A stretch of DNA of 64,000 bases from Rostratula benghalensis (GCA_013399305.1 VXAI01000162.1:500113-564112); one strand, 5' to 3'; numbered from the stretch's first letter, positions 37,540 to 49,741 are shown. A program made the numbers and translations. The notes: a model not told the origin generated them from the letters alone.

Positions 37540-38250
37540 AGATCCTACAAAGAGTAATTTGGTGTCTAAATTAGGAGGCAGAATCTCTCCACTTACTGTA
37601 AGCTTTGGTGCCTCTACAGAGGGATGGAGTGACACCATGCTGCACAGAGTTTCCCAAAGCAGGCCAGCAGAAGAGAGTAGGGGCGACTGAACTGCAACCA
37701 AAAAAGGTCCTGACCCCACAGTTGACAGCACTTCTCTTTATTCAGGAGGCAAAATCCTCTTCCCAGGGTGCAGCTCAGGAAATGCAGGAGCATTAGTTGG
37801 GGGGAGATGCTCATGGTTAAAGCACCCACCTGGGAAACAGGGGACCTGTGATGGTGGCCAGCCTCAGTGGGGGTTTCAATCAGTAGCTTGATTTTTCTGG
37901 AAAGTGCCTTAAGAGCAAGAAGGGAAAGGCTGCTGGGTCAGCCCACAGGAAAGAGTACCATGAGCTCAAGAGAGAAAACCAGCAAGAAGCAGCCTTGTTC
38001 TCTGGTCTCTGTGGGAAAGCGGAAGCCCTGGGGTCTGCTTGCAATAACTGAACAGAGCAAGTAGCTTGTGACTGGTAATAAAAACATGATAGCTGGCAGT
38101 GTTGGTAGCTAGCATGAGAAATGTGAGCCAGGGGATATCGGGGAGCATAGGGCAGATTGTGGTTGTTGATTACAGAGCTCCACGAGCCAGAGTTTTGAGG
38201 GTGAGTTCTGGCTTCCCTAGGTTCCTAGGTGGTGATGGAGTACTGCTTTG
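37540..38250. other. GC-richer patch, possibly an unrecognised repeat
   Basis: This 0.7-kb patch is visibly richer in G and C than its surroundings and carries a tRNA-like sequence in its middle. Several open frames of 60-72 codons occur on both strands but conflict with one another, and none has a known motif. It may be an old retrotransposed element or an exon of a non-coding RNA. Confidence 0.35.
37807..37882 (+). repeat. tRNA-like sequence, possible SINE head
   Basis: The run 'gatgctcatggttaaagcac', 'ccacctgggaaacagg' and 'ggacctgtg' follows the order of a tRNA 5' half: an A-box-like element, D-loop, anticodon arm and variable region, as in tRNA-derived SINEs. The canonical B box (GGTTCRANYCC) is not at its normal distance. 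A weak match, 'ggtttcaatca', lies about 25 bases too far right at 37872-37882. It is not a functional tRNA gene. Chance similarity remains possible. Confidence 0.35.
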
Positions 38251-39779
38251 CACAACAAAAGGGTGTTAAAAGAAACTATGCCCCCCTGGACAGAGAAAGT
38301 AATCTTTTCTCCCCTTTTCTGAAGTTTGAGAAAGATCTATAAACTCTTTCACACCACACCAGCACCTTGTTTTATTCCCAGCAAAACAAATTGTGATGAG
38401 CCTTTACTCCAGTCATTCTCAAGAGTTTATGATAAAAGGGGGAAACATAACCTTAAATCAGTAAGTATGCACAAACTAGGTCCCAATCAAAACTACACAC
38501 TTTGATTACCTTCTTGAAAACTAACTTTTCCCTGAATTGTATACATAGATGTCTGGATTAAAAAGAGATTCAAATAAGTGTAGGTAGTAGGGCAAATCTG
38601 TGGCTTCCCTATTACAGAGGAATAAGGTATCATAAAACACCTCCTACTCGCCTGCTGGGAGCATAAGAATACGTGAGGCAATTTTTCCCTTTCCCATGCA
38701 TGTGGGCAGAAGGTGGGTTGGCAAGGGGAAAAAATAGGAGAAAGACTGAGTGGTACACAACTGAAAAGGCAAGATAGACTAAATAGGACCAAAAGAACAA
38801 TTAGACCAAAGACAGATAGACCAATCTGCCTAGTGTACAATGACAAGAAAATAAATAATCCATTCAATAATTCTTATCAGCCAGTTACCAGAAGCTTTAT
38901 TTAAAACTTGAGTTTGTTAAATAAAACAAAAAGTTCAATCTATTTCAGAATGACAAATGAGTTAAAAATTAAGTTTTTACCCAGCCACTCCAAAAATAAA
39001 AAATTCTTATAAGCAATGTACCACATGGACAAAATTACTTGAAAAACTTCCTTAAAAAACATTTTGGTGTCCAAAATGAATGTTAATTTGAGTGAAGTAC
39101 TACACAGTAGCACCAACATTAGGCAGGATTTGTGTTGACTGATTTATGCCATCTGTTCACGACTCAGATGTCACTTTCTCTAGCTTTCAAATAGGGAAAA
39201 CAAAAACAAAACTTGCTCTGCCCAGTCTCCATTAAGGTATTTAGTGAATTTAGTTGAACTTTCAACAGTTACTAAAATATTTCTTTGAAAAATAGCACCG
39301 ATACTGTAATATGCAGTTAAACTTAAGCAAAAAAGCACACTCTGCCACATATCAATGTTTTGAAGAGAATAAAAGAATAAGGATTGCAATTAGCAAATGG
39401 TTTGCTAACAGCTAGAAATGCTCATCCACTCCGTAGACTTGTTGGAACATAAACTGCTTTTTTCCCTACATCTGGTATCCATAAAAAAAAAAAAAAAGGG
39501 ACCTAGCAACCCAACTTTACATATAGCATTTTAAAGAGGCAGTACACAATAAATTACTCCCCTCTTTAAATAATAAGGGAGCCTTTTCCAGAAACAAAGA
39601 AACTGAATTAAGAGACCAGGGTTTATCCGAAGTGTCAACCAATTTAGATATGAAACCACTACAGATTTTCATTTTGCTGTCAGGATTTTGCCTCTGGGAT
39701 TGCTGACAATCACAATTTGCGGACAAAATTCCCTTCTGCCTAAATCCCTCCGATTTCACTCAGTTCCCTTGATTTCATT
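38251..39779. other. Non-coding stretch upstream of the CpG island
   Basis: AT-rich sequence with a 15-base A run at 39483-39497 and no recognised exon. The minus-strand frame at 38493-38867 (124 codons) is hydrophobic and cysteine-rich, with no family resemblance I can name. Confidence 0.5.
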
Positions 39780-39828
39780 AGAGCCGGTCCTCCTGAGGAA
39801 AGCCTGGTGCCCTCGCAGCCTTTCACTC

Positions 39829-39834
39829 ACCGGG
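39829..39834 (-). other. Candidate splice donor, minus strand
   Basis: The reverse complement reads ccccg|gtgagtgaaa, with an exact GTGAGT after the exon boundary at 39831. It lies inside the CpG island, where a first-exon donor would be expected. A second candidate, gcg|gtaagg, ends an exon at 39861. Only sequence match supports these sites. No coding first exon is recognised. Confidence 0.4.
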
Positions 39835-39990
39835 GACGGCGGGAGGGAACGATTCCTTACCGCCTCCCGTTAAGGGCTCTTTCACCCTCCTCCCCGGTGC
39901 TTTTCCTCCTGCCTGAGGGATAGAGCCGAGCGGACCGGGAGCTCCGGCATCCCGGACACGCTCCTCTCGCCGTCCCGCCTGCTCCCGCGG

Positions 39991-40019
39991 CCGCCGCTAG
40001 GGGGCAGCAGGGGGCGCTG
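39991..40019 (+). promoter_or_regulatory. Two adjacent CTCF-type motifs
   Basis: The first motif, ccgccgctagggggcagc (39991-40008), and the second, cagcagggggcgctg (40005-40019), both fit the CTCF core (S-Y-A-G-R-K-G-G-C-R) on the plus strand and overlap by four bases. CTCF is the zinc-finger protein that positions chromatin loop anchors and insulators with cohesin. The second motif is close to the vertebrate optimum. Overlapping footprints may allow only one protein at a time. Confidence 0.7.
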
Positions 40020-40519
40020 CAGCGGCCGCTGGGACCAGGCCGGGACCAGGCCGGGATCGGGTCAGGGCCGTACTCCGGTGCCGGGGATGCCGTTCAGGAG
40101 GCGCGGCGATGATGATGCGCTCTCACGCCCCTTGTGGGTATCGTCATCCCCTCATCGAGTTCGGGGTGTCCCGGGAGGGGGCGAGGCGTTGTGCAGCGGG
40201 AAACGGCTGCGAGGTGGGCAGCGGTCACGTTGTCTCGGCAGGTTGCCGCCTCTGGAAGCCAAAGACGAGTGAAATATTTGCTTTGCCGGGAAGAACCAAT
40301 CCACCCTCCGTAACAGTGCTGCTCACTGATGCGCACCCAGTCCATCACACTGCTTTCTGTTTCAAGAACAAAGAACTCTTACTTTCCAACTGTAATTGCT
40401 TAAATATTTCCCATCTGCTAATGCTGCTGGAGTAATTAGGTGTTCCATGTTAGGTCACAGGCCAGAAGGCTCTCAAGGGTGCTGGGGTTGACAGAAACCC
40501 CCTGGAACTCCATTAGGGG

Positions 40520-41203
40520 AAGGACCAAGGTTTGCACCTAGGATTGTAGCCCCACCGATCCCTGGGCAACTGGTTCCAGGAAAGCACTGGACGTTAGGGC
40601 AGATGCCATGACCAATGTGAGCCCAAAGCCTGTTGTCACAAGCCAGCCACAAACTAGTCTTCATTACAAGAAGGATGGCCAACAGATTGAGGGAAGTCAC
40701 TGTTCCTCTCTACTTGACACTGGTAGGCAGGAGCTGGCATATGACAGTCAGCAGCAGCAGTCCCCCAGTTACAGGAGAATCTGGTCCAGTGACAAGTGAT
40801 TGAGATGATCAGGGCCTAAAACATACCCTACACAAAAGGGATTAAGGGAATGAGTGTTTGTGATCTTGGGAAGAGAAGGCTAAGGAGGGACCTAGTGATT
40901 GCTTTTAACTATGTGAAGGGCCATTATGAAGATGACAATAGTAACAGATGACGTAAAGAAGGGGCAAATACTACACATTTAATCTTGGGAATTTCAGTTT
41001 GGACATTAGGGAAAAAAAGGTCAGGAGGGTAGGAGGGTCATTCAGGATTAGAAGAAGTTGCCAGTAACATCAAGGAGTCTGTCCTTGGAGGGTTTCAGAC
41101 ATCAAAGCTGACTTTGGAGCAGGGTAACAGTCCTGTTTCAAGTAGGAGGTTGGAACCAATGATCTTCAGAAACCTTTTCCAACCAATACTTTGTCATTTC
41201 ATT
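40520..41203 (+). mobile_element. CR1 LINE, degenerate, about 680 bp
   Basis: CR1 word order survives with many changes: 'ggtttgcacctagga', 'gatggccaacagattgaggg', 'aagtcactgttcctctctac', 'gaagagaaggctaaggaggg', 'aactatgtgaaggg', 'aggttggaaccaatgatctt' and 'ccttttccaacc', with a corrupted tail 'tttgtcatttcatta'. The left boundary is uncertain by tens of bases. No open frame of the element remains. It begins about 200 bases from the right edge of the CpG island, and its decayed state implies an old insertion. Confidence 0.82.
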
Positions 41204-44200
41204 ATTTGTACACTTGTCAAGTTTTGACAGATCTGGATCTGTCCATGAATTAGGAATACACAGAAAAGCACAAAAATGTACTGTAATTTACCAATTTGTT
41301 TTTGTATTTTTTTTGTACAAAGTATACAGTACAACACATGGTTTATTATTGTTGTGTATTTCTGCTGTATGTTCCAGCACTTGTAAATACATTTATAGCT
41401 GGGTGAATGAGATTAAGCATTCATTTGTTTCTATGATGGAAGAAAAACCCTTTGGAATAAACCTTAATACAGGAGTTATTGGCTTATAAGCATCCCTGTC
41501 CTGCAAGTACTTAGGAAATAAATTAGTTGACCTATTTTGAATCTCTTGGCTCAATAGGTATGGGTAGGACTTTTAAAGCACTTTAAATCTTAGCATTAAA
41601 AAGACCATAACTTTGCCTTAGACACCATGTGCTGTTAAAAGATATTAATTCTGTGAAGTAGGTGTTATGTTATGCCTCCTGGTTGCAAGATGTAGATCTC
41701 TGAATATATACTAGGAGCAACGGTAGAAACCACAGAAATTTTACCTCAGCATCACCAAAGACCATTGCTACCGATGAGAACTGTAATTATTAACTCCTGA
41801 CTACAGCACCTAATTTATCAAGATGCCATATAAACCACAAAACTAATTCAATTTGTGATATACACTTGATTATATTCAAGTGACCTCCTCCTGAAGCAGC
41901 CATGAGTATTGAACAACAAAAAGTTAATCTAGCAAATTCCAATTTAGTCCTGAAAGGTGCGGGGTTTCATTCTTTCCACCTTGTGAAGCAAAATTCAGTT
42001 TTGGTTTCCTCAGAAACTGTAGCTTTAGTTAAAGGCAGAAATTTTAATTATTATTGTAGGCACCCACAATGAAAAATATCCAACTGCTAAATTTAGAAAG
42101 GAAGGAAAGGGTCAGCAGCCGCAATCTTTTTACACTTTTGCAAATGGTGTTTAACATTGACAGGGAAGAAAGTAGGGAGTTTGTATCAAATCATAACTGA
42201 TTGATAACGGTAAATACATGAAAAGAGCATCTCAGATTTCTGCATTTTAGCCAAGAAAAAAAGGTGCTTTACTGTAAGATCCAAAATTGTGAGTGTTCAT
42301 GACTATTGTAACAAAGATTTGTTCTGAAAAGTTGTCTTTGTGCTCCAACAGGCATGAACTAACATATATTTCAAGATGTCAATGGAAAAAAAAAACCAAA
42401 AAAACAAACCTATAAATTAAATGTACAACTCAGGATATCTTTTTTTCTCATTCTTCAAAAAACTCATTTACACAACTTACAATATTTGTTTCTTTACATC
42501 AAGATACCTGCTGATGGGGTTTTTTTGTTGGTTTTTTTTTTTAGGATTAGTGTCTCTGTGCCAGTTGGAATGACTGGAGGTAAAAATGAACACATCCTAC
42601 ATCAGATCTATCTTGTGCTAAATAATGTTTACTATTGCCTTCTACATCATCTCTGTGCTCTGAGCCCTCAGCTGGTCTTCCAGGAGTGCCACAACTGGTC
42701 TGTTAACTTCATCCACAGAAGATCATGAATATCAAGTTTGCCTTAGGAAGCAGATACTACCTACACAAGTTCTTTTTTTCAATATGTAAGATAACTAAGG
42801 AAGAAACATGTACTGACACACTTCTAAGAGGTGAGGAATGGCCTAAGGGAATTCCTTACTCATGGATGTGATGCCAATTCTCAAGTTTCTCTGAAAGAAG
42901 TAGTAATAGAAAGAAGTAGTATGTCTGAATGACTTTTTTTCTTTGCATTAATGACCTTAATACTGTTCTACAGTTTGTATCGAAGCATAAAAAAATGCAT
43001 GCAGATTTTATTCAGGCACTATTAGAGGTGTTAAGTATTTATGAAGAAAGAAAAAACCCCAAACTTTTCATGTTGCCAGCGTAAGTGGAGGTATATGGGA
43101 AAATCTAAGAGCACAGAGTAGTATCAGAGGATGACAGAGGGTGGAAGGGTTGCTGTCACATCTGCACAACTTCTGCAGTGAGCCAGGGGTGGTTCTTCCT
43201 TTGCAGATGGTGGGGTCCATCCCTTCAAACCTTTAGAAGGTTTGCTAAAAACTTTGTCAGTTTTATTTCCCTCTTGCGTTAAGTGTGGAGAGTGCGCGTG
43301 CTAGCAACAGGTCTGGCACAGCTGAATGTTTTTATTTTGTTAGCATTGTGATAATGAATAACCAGGATGGTTTGTGCTTTGTACAGATTTGTTTTATCAA
43401 ACCTTTGGTATGGCTCTGCATTTCCGCGTACACACAAGTTAACTACAAAATTTTCTGCTGAGAGCCATACAGTGTTACACCTAAACAACATTAAAACTGC
43501 CAGTGGAGTGAACTAGCCCCAAAAATGTGTCTGGTTTTGTTTCAGAAGAAAACTGTGAGGGTTAGGGTTTTGGGTTTTTTCCAAAAATAAGTCCAGAAGT
43601 GAGCTAACATTGACATTGTGTGAATGATAAAGACGAGGGCTCAGCAGTGAACTGGGGAAGTATGTCATTTGGTACTGTAGATATACCTTGTGAGATTTAA
43701 ATATTTTTTTCACAAAAAACGAATTTGAATAAGATTTAATGGTTTATATGGATTATTTCTTTCAGATATTCAAAATGGTAGGGAAACACCAACACTGGAA
43801 TGATCAAGTCAACACGTAACTTTTAAAAAGGAGAACAGAGTTGAGCAGTTCTGGAATTCAATACAGCTGAGCTGTAAGTAGCCTTAGACAAGTACTTTTA
43901 ATGATATTTGGACAAAGAGCACTTTCCCAGTTACACCAAATGGCTATTTTCACTATTAATAATCTTGTCATCAAGTCATACATTAAATTTTGAAGAGCTT
44001 TCTGATAATCAAAGGGTTATGCTTCATATTTCAGAATGTGCCAAAGGCCTTATATTTGAAGTTTGAGAAATTAATGAAATGAATGCCACCTTATGGTTTT
44101 ACTAAAAGACAATATATACATATAAAGATGGAAAAAATTAAGTTTAATGAGAAGTATAAATTTAGAGCTCTTCAAAATATAAAGAGAATATAAATAGTTT

Positions 44201-47200
44201 TGAAATGGTAGAAATAATTTTACAGACTTGATTATGTATTAAGACAGGAAAATGGTAGTTATGAAAATTAAACAAAGAGTCTTTATTCATTATCATCATC
44301 AAAATGGTAATTAAGAAAAGAATTATAGAAAAAGACATATATGGAGAAACTGTTTTAGCTAAATTTCACATTGTACTGTTAATTGTGTAAATAAAACAAA
44401 GCTAATTACCCCCATTTTATCCCAGCAGCATAGAGAGCATGATTACACTTCATACATTATACACATTACTTTCAAAACAGCAGGAAATAGTACCAGCTTA
44501 CATTACTTTTTAAAATTAAAACTAGAAGACAAACTATTCTTTCCATAATTAAGTTACAGGGGATGTTAAATTAATCTCTGAATTAATAAATTCAGGTTTC
44601 ATTTGAAAGCTTCACAAAGGTTTCAGATTTTTTACACTTAAAACTTTCATGTGCACACAACCAATGAAGCTTTGTTCCACAGTGATTTTTCGGGTAAAAT
44701 TCCTCTCAGGAGATTTTAGGCATCAGTCATGTAAACATTTACATCTGAGCTAGTCATCCTGGGCTCTCCTTGTAATCAAATGAGACTTTTGGGGTACAAT
44801 TCAGACAGCTTTAGGTGTCTTTATTAATCCGTGATAAATTACACCAAAGAATTACCTGTTCATTTCCAGTGATTGCCAAATACTTACTGGCATGCATCCT
44901 ACCCTTTGTTATCCAGCTCTCCTTTAGAGCTATGCCTTGTTTTTAAATATATTCAGCAGAGCTGATTTCACCTGCATTCCTAGAAAGCTAGATTTATGAG
45001 ATTACATATTTTGACTTGTAATATTTTTACAAGTGTATTGGATAAGTCGATCAGAGTCTAAACCACTGTGAAAATACACCAGTATCAATTTGATCTACAG
45101 TACCTTGGATTACTGAATATTAGCCTTTCTTGTTTTATTTGGTTTTTCTCTTCTCTGTGATTTTCAATTGTTGTTCTGAAATCGACATACATACTGCAAA
45201 GTCATTTTGACGGGTGTCTGTATGTCTCAAAAGGAAATCCTCATCACATCAAGAGAACAAGTGCATGCATGAAACCCAAAATTCATACAGAAATAGGTGC
45301 ACAGGAAGATCTGTGTACGTAACTGCAACTGTGCCATATGAACTAGCATCTGAGTGTGTGTTGTACTAAATATTGAGTTTGGAAAAGACATAGTATAGTG
45401 AGAGCATGTTCTAAAACTGCATTTACCTGGGGCTCCTCTGTGCTTCCAAGATGTCATCACTACCTTAAAAACATAAAACCAATACAGCACTCAGACTGTA
45501 ATTTTAAGGTACAGCTGATCAGTGTAACTGACAGACAAGTCAGTTTGCAGAATATTACTTCATAACTTCATCTTGTAGGCAAAGATAGAAAATATGAGCA
45601 AAGCTACTGCTGACTTTTAAGGTAAAGAAGGGTTATATATATTTATGAGAGCTTTTGTGAACAGTCAACATCAACTTGTACATCAGTGAAATACATCTCA
45701 TTGTAGAAAAGAAAAAGAAGTCTGAAAATTAAAAATGTAACAGAGGATTTCATGTTTGTGAAATGTGAGGTTGTATTAAAGCTTCTACTTCAATAAAACC
45801 TAAAAAACCCCCAACCAAACAACCCCCCCAACCTAGTAAAATCCTCATTGACTTAAGAAAAGTAGTGGTTAATGTCTCCTGATTTTCTAACACAACTAAT
45901 TTTACACAGATCCTATTTCCATATTTCTACAACAGTGTAGAGGGAAGAGAGAAGTCTTAAGTAAAGTAAATCTAACTTTACTAATTAAACATACACCAGC
46001 CCGATGACAAGGGAAACTCTCAGAAGCAGTTGGACTGATAATTTTAGCTCCTTTCCAATTGAAATATTCTATTTTATTCTCATATTATTCCCTTTTCTAC
46101 TGTCTTATCACTGTTATTTCCATGTCCAAGGTTCTGACTGCATTGTCTTGCCTCTTCTGTTTCATCAATTTTGCAACAAAATTATTTCAACAAAATCTCG
46201 AGACCAGGTTTCTGGGAACAAAAGGTTCATATAGGCCTTATTTTTTTTAATTATATTTTCTCACCCTTCAAATGTTTAGGAGACTCACTAAATCTATTCT
46301 GCTATTCACTAATCAGCACAAGAAGCTGTTTCAGTCTTTGTTTTACAATACAGGTGTTCTGTTAATATTTCCCTTGGTGGAAAAACCTGCAATATTGGGT
46401 GATTATAGACTGAAATCTACTGTAGAAATAGTCATCACAGGCATGGAATGATCCATCAGATGTCAGTGTGAAACAATGATTAATACATTATTAATACTTT
46501 CATAGATAAATAAATATACCTTCTCAAAGCTGAACTTTTAATTTCCCACCCTTGCAGCTCTAAAATTTTCAGTAGTACTGTCATCTTCAAGTGACATTTT
46601 TATCAAAATATTACCGGTAGAAACTTTCAAAAAACTATTATTTAACTTACTAGCTTTCCTATTTTTAGAAAGCAAAATTATAGAACTGACAAAGTGTGTG
46701 CAGTGAGTGTTGCTATGTCTGTGTGAAAAAAGTAGTTTCATTTTGTGTGGCTTTGCACCCACTTCACCTACTTATCCCAAAATTCTTGTCTTTCTTAAAC
46801 AAATGGCTGTCCAGAAACCAAAAACTACATGGATCAGCTCTACTCCACTTCAGACTGCTTAAAGTTCACACAGTGACACTAGGAAGCAGTTTTGGCTGAG
46901 GAATTGACAGCCTAATATCATATGCATCTCTTAAGGATGCTTGAACTCATTGGAGAAAGTGCTGTGTATATGACATTACAGACAAAACTTCGCCAACCAA
47001 AACTTAATTCCAGTTGAATTATTTGTTAGCTATTCTTTTCAATTAGTAAAAGAGATTGAAAAGGCTATTGAATCCTTACATAAGCATTGACTAAGATGAA
47101 ATCCTGCTTTGTGTGTTAGAACCTCAGCCTTCAAAGAGCACCGACAAGTGGCAGCTCATCTAAACCAGATTCTTTAGAAAACCATGATGAGCTAAAACTC

Positions 47201-47431
47201 TTGATTCTTGGTTCCCAGCCAAAAAATGCACTAGTGAAAATATAGTGCTGAAAATATAAATCCACTTCTATGTCTGTTCTTCTGTGTATTTCTTTTTTTT
47301 TTTTTTCCCTCAAGGATAGAATTTGATGAATGCAGCCACTTATGAATACTTTAAAATATTTTAGGTATTTTGTGACCTATAGTAGCTAAGACAAATAATA
47401 TACTGTACATCATAAATTAAATCAATTGATT
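41204..47431. other. Non-coding stretch, no gene seen
   Basis: AT-rich, mostly unique sequence. It holds a G/T-rich patch at 42516-42543, a 16-bp duplication of gaaagaagtagta near 42894-42924, a C-rich patch near 45800-45832 and a short inverted repeat aaacctt/aaggttt at 43227-43243. No exon is recognised in any frame. Confidence 0.55.
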
Positions 47432-47674
47432 ATTCAAGCTGCAACAGGGTAGGTTTAGGCTGAACATTAAGAAAGAATTTTTCACAGAAAGAATGATCAG
47501 ACACTGGAGTAGGCTGCCCAGGGAGGTGGTTGAGTCCCCATCCCTGCATGTGTTTAAGAGTCGTTTAGATGTGGTGTTGGGGGATATGGTGTAGGTACTT
47601 TGTAGAGTAGGGCAGATGGTTGGACTTGATGATCCCAAGGGTCTTTTCCAACCTGAATGATTTTATGATTCTGA
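47432..47674 (+). mobile_element. CR1-type LINE 3' end, about 240 bp
   Basis: Blocks 'taggtttaggctgaacatta', 'agaaagaatttttcacagaa', 'taggctgcccagggaggtgg', 'ttgagtccccatccctgcat', 'gatggttggacttgatgatc', 'ggtcttttccaacc' and the tail 'attttatgattctgaat' give a well-preserved 3' end. It is 5'-truncated. The word order is the same as in the other copies, but the internal sequence differs enough to suggest another subfamily. Confidence 0.92.
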
Positions 47675-48615
47675 ATATTTTAAGAATATAGCTATTGATG
47701 ATATAATGCAATTTAATATGTGGGGTTTTTTTCACAATACTGCTAATTAATAAAGCTGGACTTATTTATATGTTTTAAGGGGGACTTCCTACATAATTCC
47801 ACCACTGTTCTTTTTTGCAGGTTGCTTTTGGTTTTATATTGCAAATGGTGCCTCTAGTATGAACAGTTACTGTTTCCTCTATTTCCTTCTAGCATGCCTT
47901 TGGAGGAAGGAGGTGGAGTTAAAAACAGGCTTGGAAGGAACCCTAAAATATTCAAGGGGAAGGTGGAGGGTATGAATATTTTTCTTTTATCTCTAATTCT
48001 CAGGCCCTAGTAATAGAGAAGCTCTATTACACAGCAGATACAAATTCTGTAATAACTTAAGGAAATTAAGGAACCAGAATTGTTAAAAATGCTATCCCCT
48101 GACTCATGCCTGAACCCTGTTGCTATGTCTACAGCACTAATAAGCAGGGTGAGGACATATAGCAGATGCTGAAGTGCTACTGGAGTGCGATTTCCCATAA
48201 AATGCAATTTGCTAGCACATAGCTCCTATGCTTTTGGTCCTTGCCAACTATGGCATGGTTGTCTAGGAAATACCACTGGACAGAGACTGTTCTCTCCTGG
48301 GCAGTAAGCGTGTGGCCATCCTGTATGGGAAATGAGAAACTATTTTAGCTTTATGGGTGAGTTTGCCATGCAACAGACCAACCCTTGTCCTTTCTATTTA
48401 TTCATATAGCTGTAGCCTCAGGGTTTGCCCTAAATGGTTGGTAGCCAGAGGATACCCAAATAAAAGAGCATCGCTTTAATGGGAGTGCTTGTGACCTGTT
48501 TGAAATCTCGGAATCTTCTCAACGTTGCAGAGAAGCCTAAAGGAGGAAAGAAGTTTGTCCTAGCAAAGGAGAAGGATACACTGCTCAGGAAAGAATTTGA
48601 AACAAAGTTAAGAGT

Positions 48616-48671
48616 GGGGGGGCGGGGGGGGGAGAAGGGGAGGGGGAAACAACAACAACAACAAAAAAAAA
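48616..48671 (+). repeat. G-quadruplex-forming tract followed by (CAA)n and A run
   Basis: Four G runs of 7, 9, 4 and 5 bases within 31 bases, with loops of 1, 4 and 1 bases, easily meet the usual quadruplex rule on the plus strand. An (AAC)n stretch and nine A follow immediately, giving a sharp purine and A/C composition. Confidence 0.9.
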
Positions 48672-49716
48672 ATTCAGCTACAGCCCGTCCCAGAGATGGG
48701 ATTCCTTTTGGAATCAGTTCCAAGCTTCCCCCCAGGGATGGTTGTACCACTACTACCAAACTTCCACAGTGCTGCAGCCTTGAGCAATTTTATTTCCCTG
48801 TAGTACAAATGTATCCTCTCTTTCCCTTTTTTTTTTTTTTTTTTTCTCCATCTGCTATTATTCTCAGCCTGACTTATCCTGCCGTTCAAAGCAAATTCAT
48901 CAAGTAGACCTCATCCTCCTTTCAGGCAGGTTGGATGATTCCTACTGCATTATTTACATGCACGTTTCTTCTAGCTTAAATGACCTTCTAGTTAACAAGA
49001 TGTTTTCAAAACTCCTATAATGTTTTGTGATTGTATACCTCAAGAAGCATTTTTCTTAATATGTATATACACACTAAACTGACGTTCTTAAAACTTTTCT
49101 TTAAGTCTTCACAGCTTAAACAATGAAGAACGTGTGCAAAGCAAGGACCCTGCTTGAATATACCACAGCTTCTTCCCTACTCAAAGGGCTGTCAACCTGT
49201 TAGGAAGTAGCTGGATTATACACTTGATGCCACTAGCAGGGAAAAGTCCCCAGATTCCTCTATTTGGACAAGTTCTTAATGTTAATAATACAACTGATGT
49301 TAATAATATATATGAAAAATAGATGGGTTAGGATCTTTTAGAATGTTTTGTCTCCTCTCCTGGTAGCCTCTTGTCATTTTTTGATCTCCTGCTATTGTGG
49401 TAACAGGTGGTAAGAAATGACAGTGTAAACATTATTTTTAATACTAAATATTGAACTTCAATAGCTCTAATGATGTTAATGTTCTCCATGGAGCACCAGA
49501 ACTAAGGAAATTTGAAAGAGAAACCAGTTCATCCTTATTAGACACCTCACATCTAAATGCCCTGTTTCTTGAAGCAAGCTTTCTAAAACAAGTGCTTAAG
49601 TTTCCCAGATAGTCAATAGTAAGAGTTTGTTTCACATAAAGGCCTCAAGAGGGTGATTCTGCCTGCTTCAGTTTAACAAGCAAAGTTAAGCTAATTGGAT
49701 TTCCTTATGGTATCTT

Positions 49717-49741
49717 AAAAAAAAAAAAAAAAAAAAAAAAA
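49717..49741. repeat. Poly(A) run, 25 bases
   Basis: An uninterrupted A run followed by an 'acaacaaaaaaccccaaaac' patch. No retroposed gene body is recognised upstream. Confidence 0.9.

Larger units (their letters stand above)
39780..40310. promoter_or_regulatory. CpG island, candidate promoter
   Basis: About 500 bases of GC-rich sequence with roughly 50 CpG dinucleotides by eye, in a window where CpG is otherwise rare. It contains two NotI-type GCGGCCGC sequences, a 12-bp palindrome cagcggccgctg (40020-40031), an 11-bp tandem duplication (gggaccaggcc twice, 40031-40052), two CTCF-like motifs and a CCAAT pentamer at 40296-40300. There is no TATA box. In birds such islands usually mark promoters, often with dispersed start sites. 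Minus-strand splice-donor matches at 39830 and 39860 favour transcription toward lower coordinates. A plus-strand donor match at 40213/40214 keeps a bidirectional promoter possible. An ATG frame from 40087 to 40272 is open but unrecognised, and a second plus-strand frame runs from 40109 to 40435. Confidence 0.8.

Noticed and set aside
40078..40272. 64-codon plus-strand frame in the CpG island
   Set aside because: Its first codon is GTG, and the first ATG is at 40087 in a moderate context. The R/G/S-rich product is what any GC-rich island sequence gives and matches no family I know.
43557..43571. Telomere-like 'gggttagggtttt'
   Set aside because: Barely two units, so no interstitial telomeric array.
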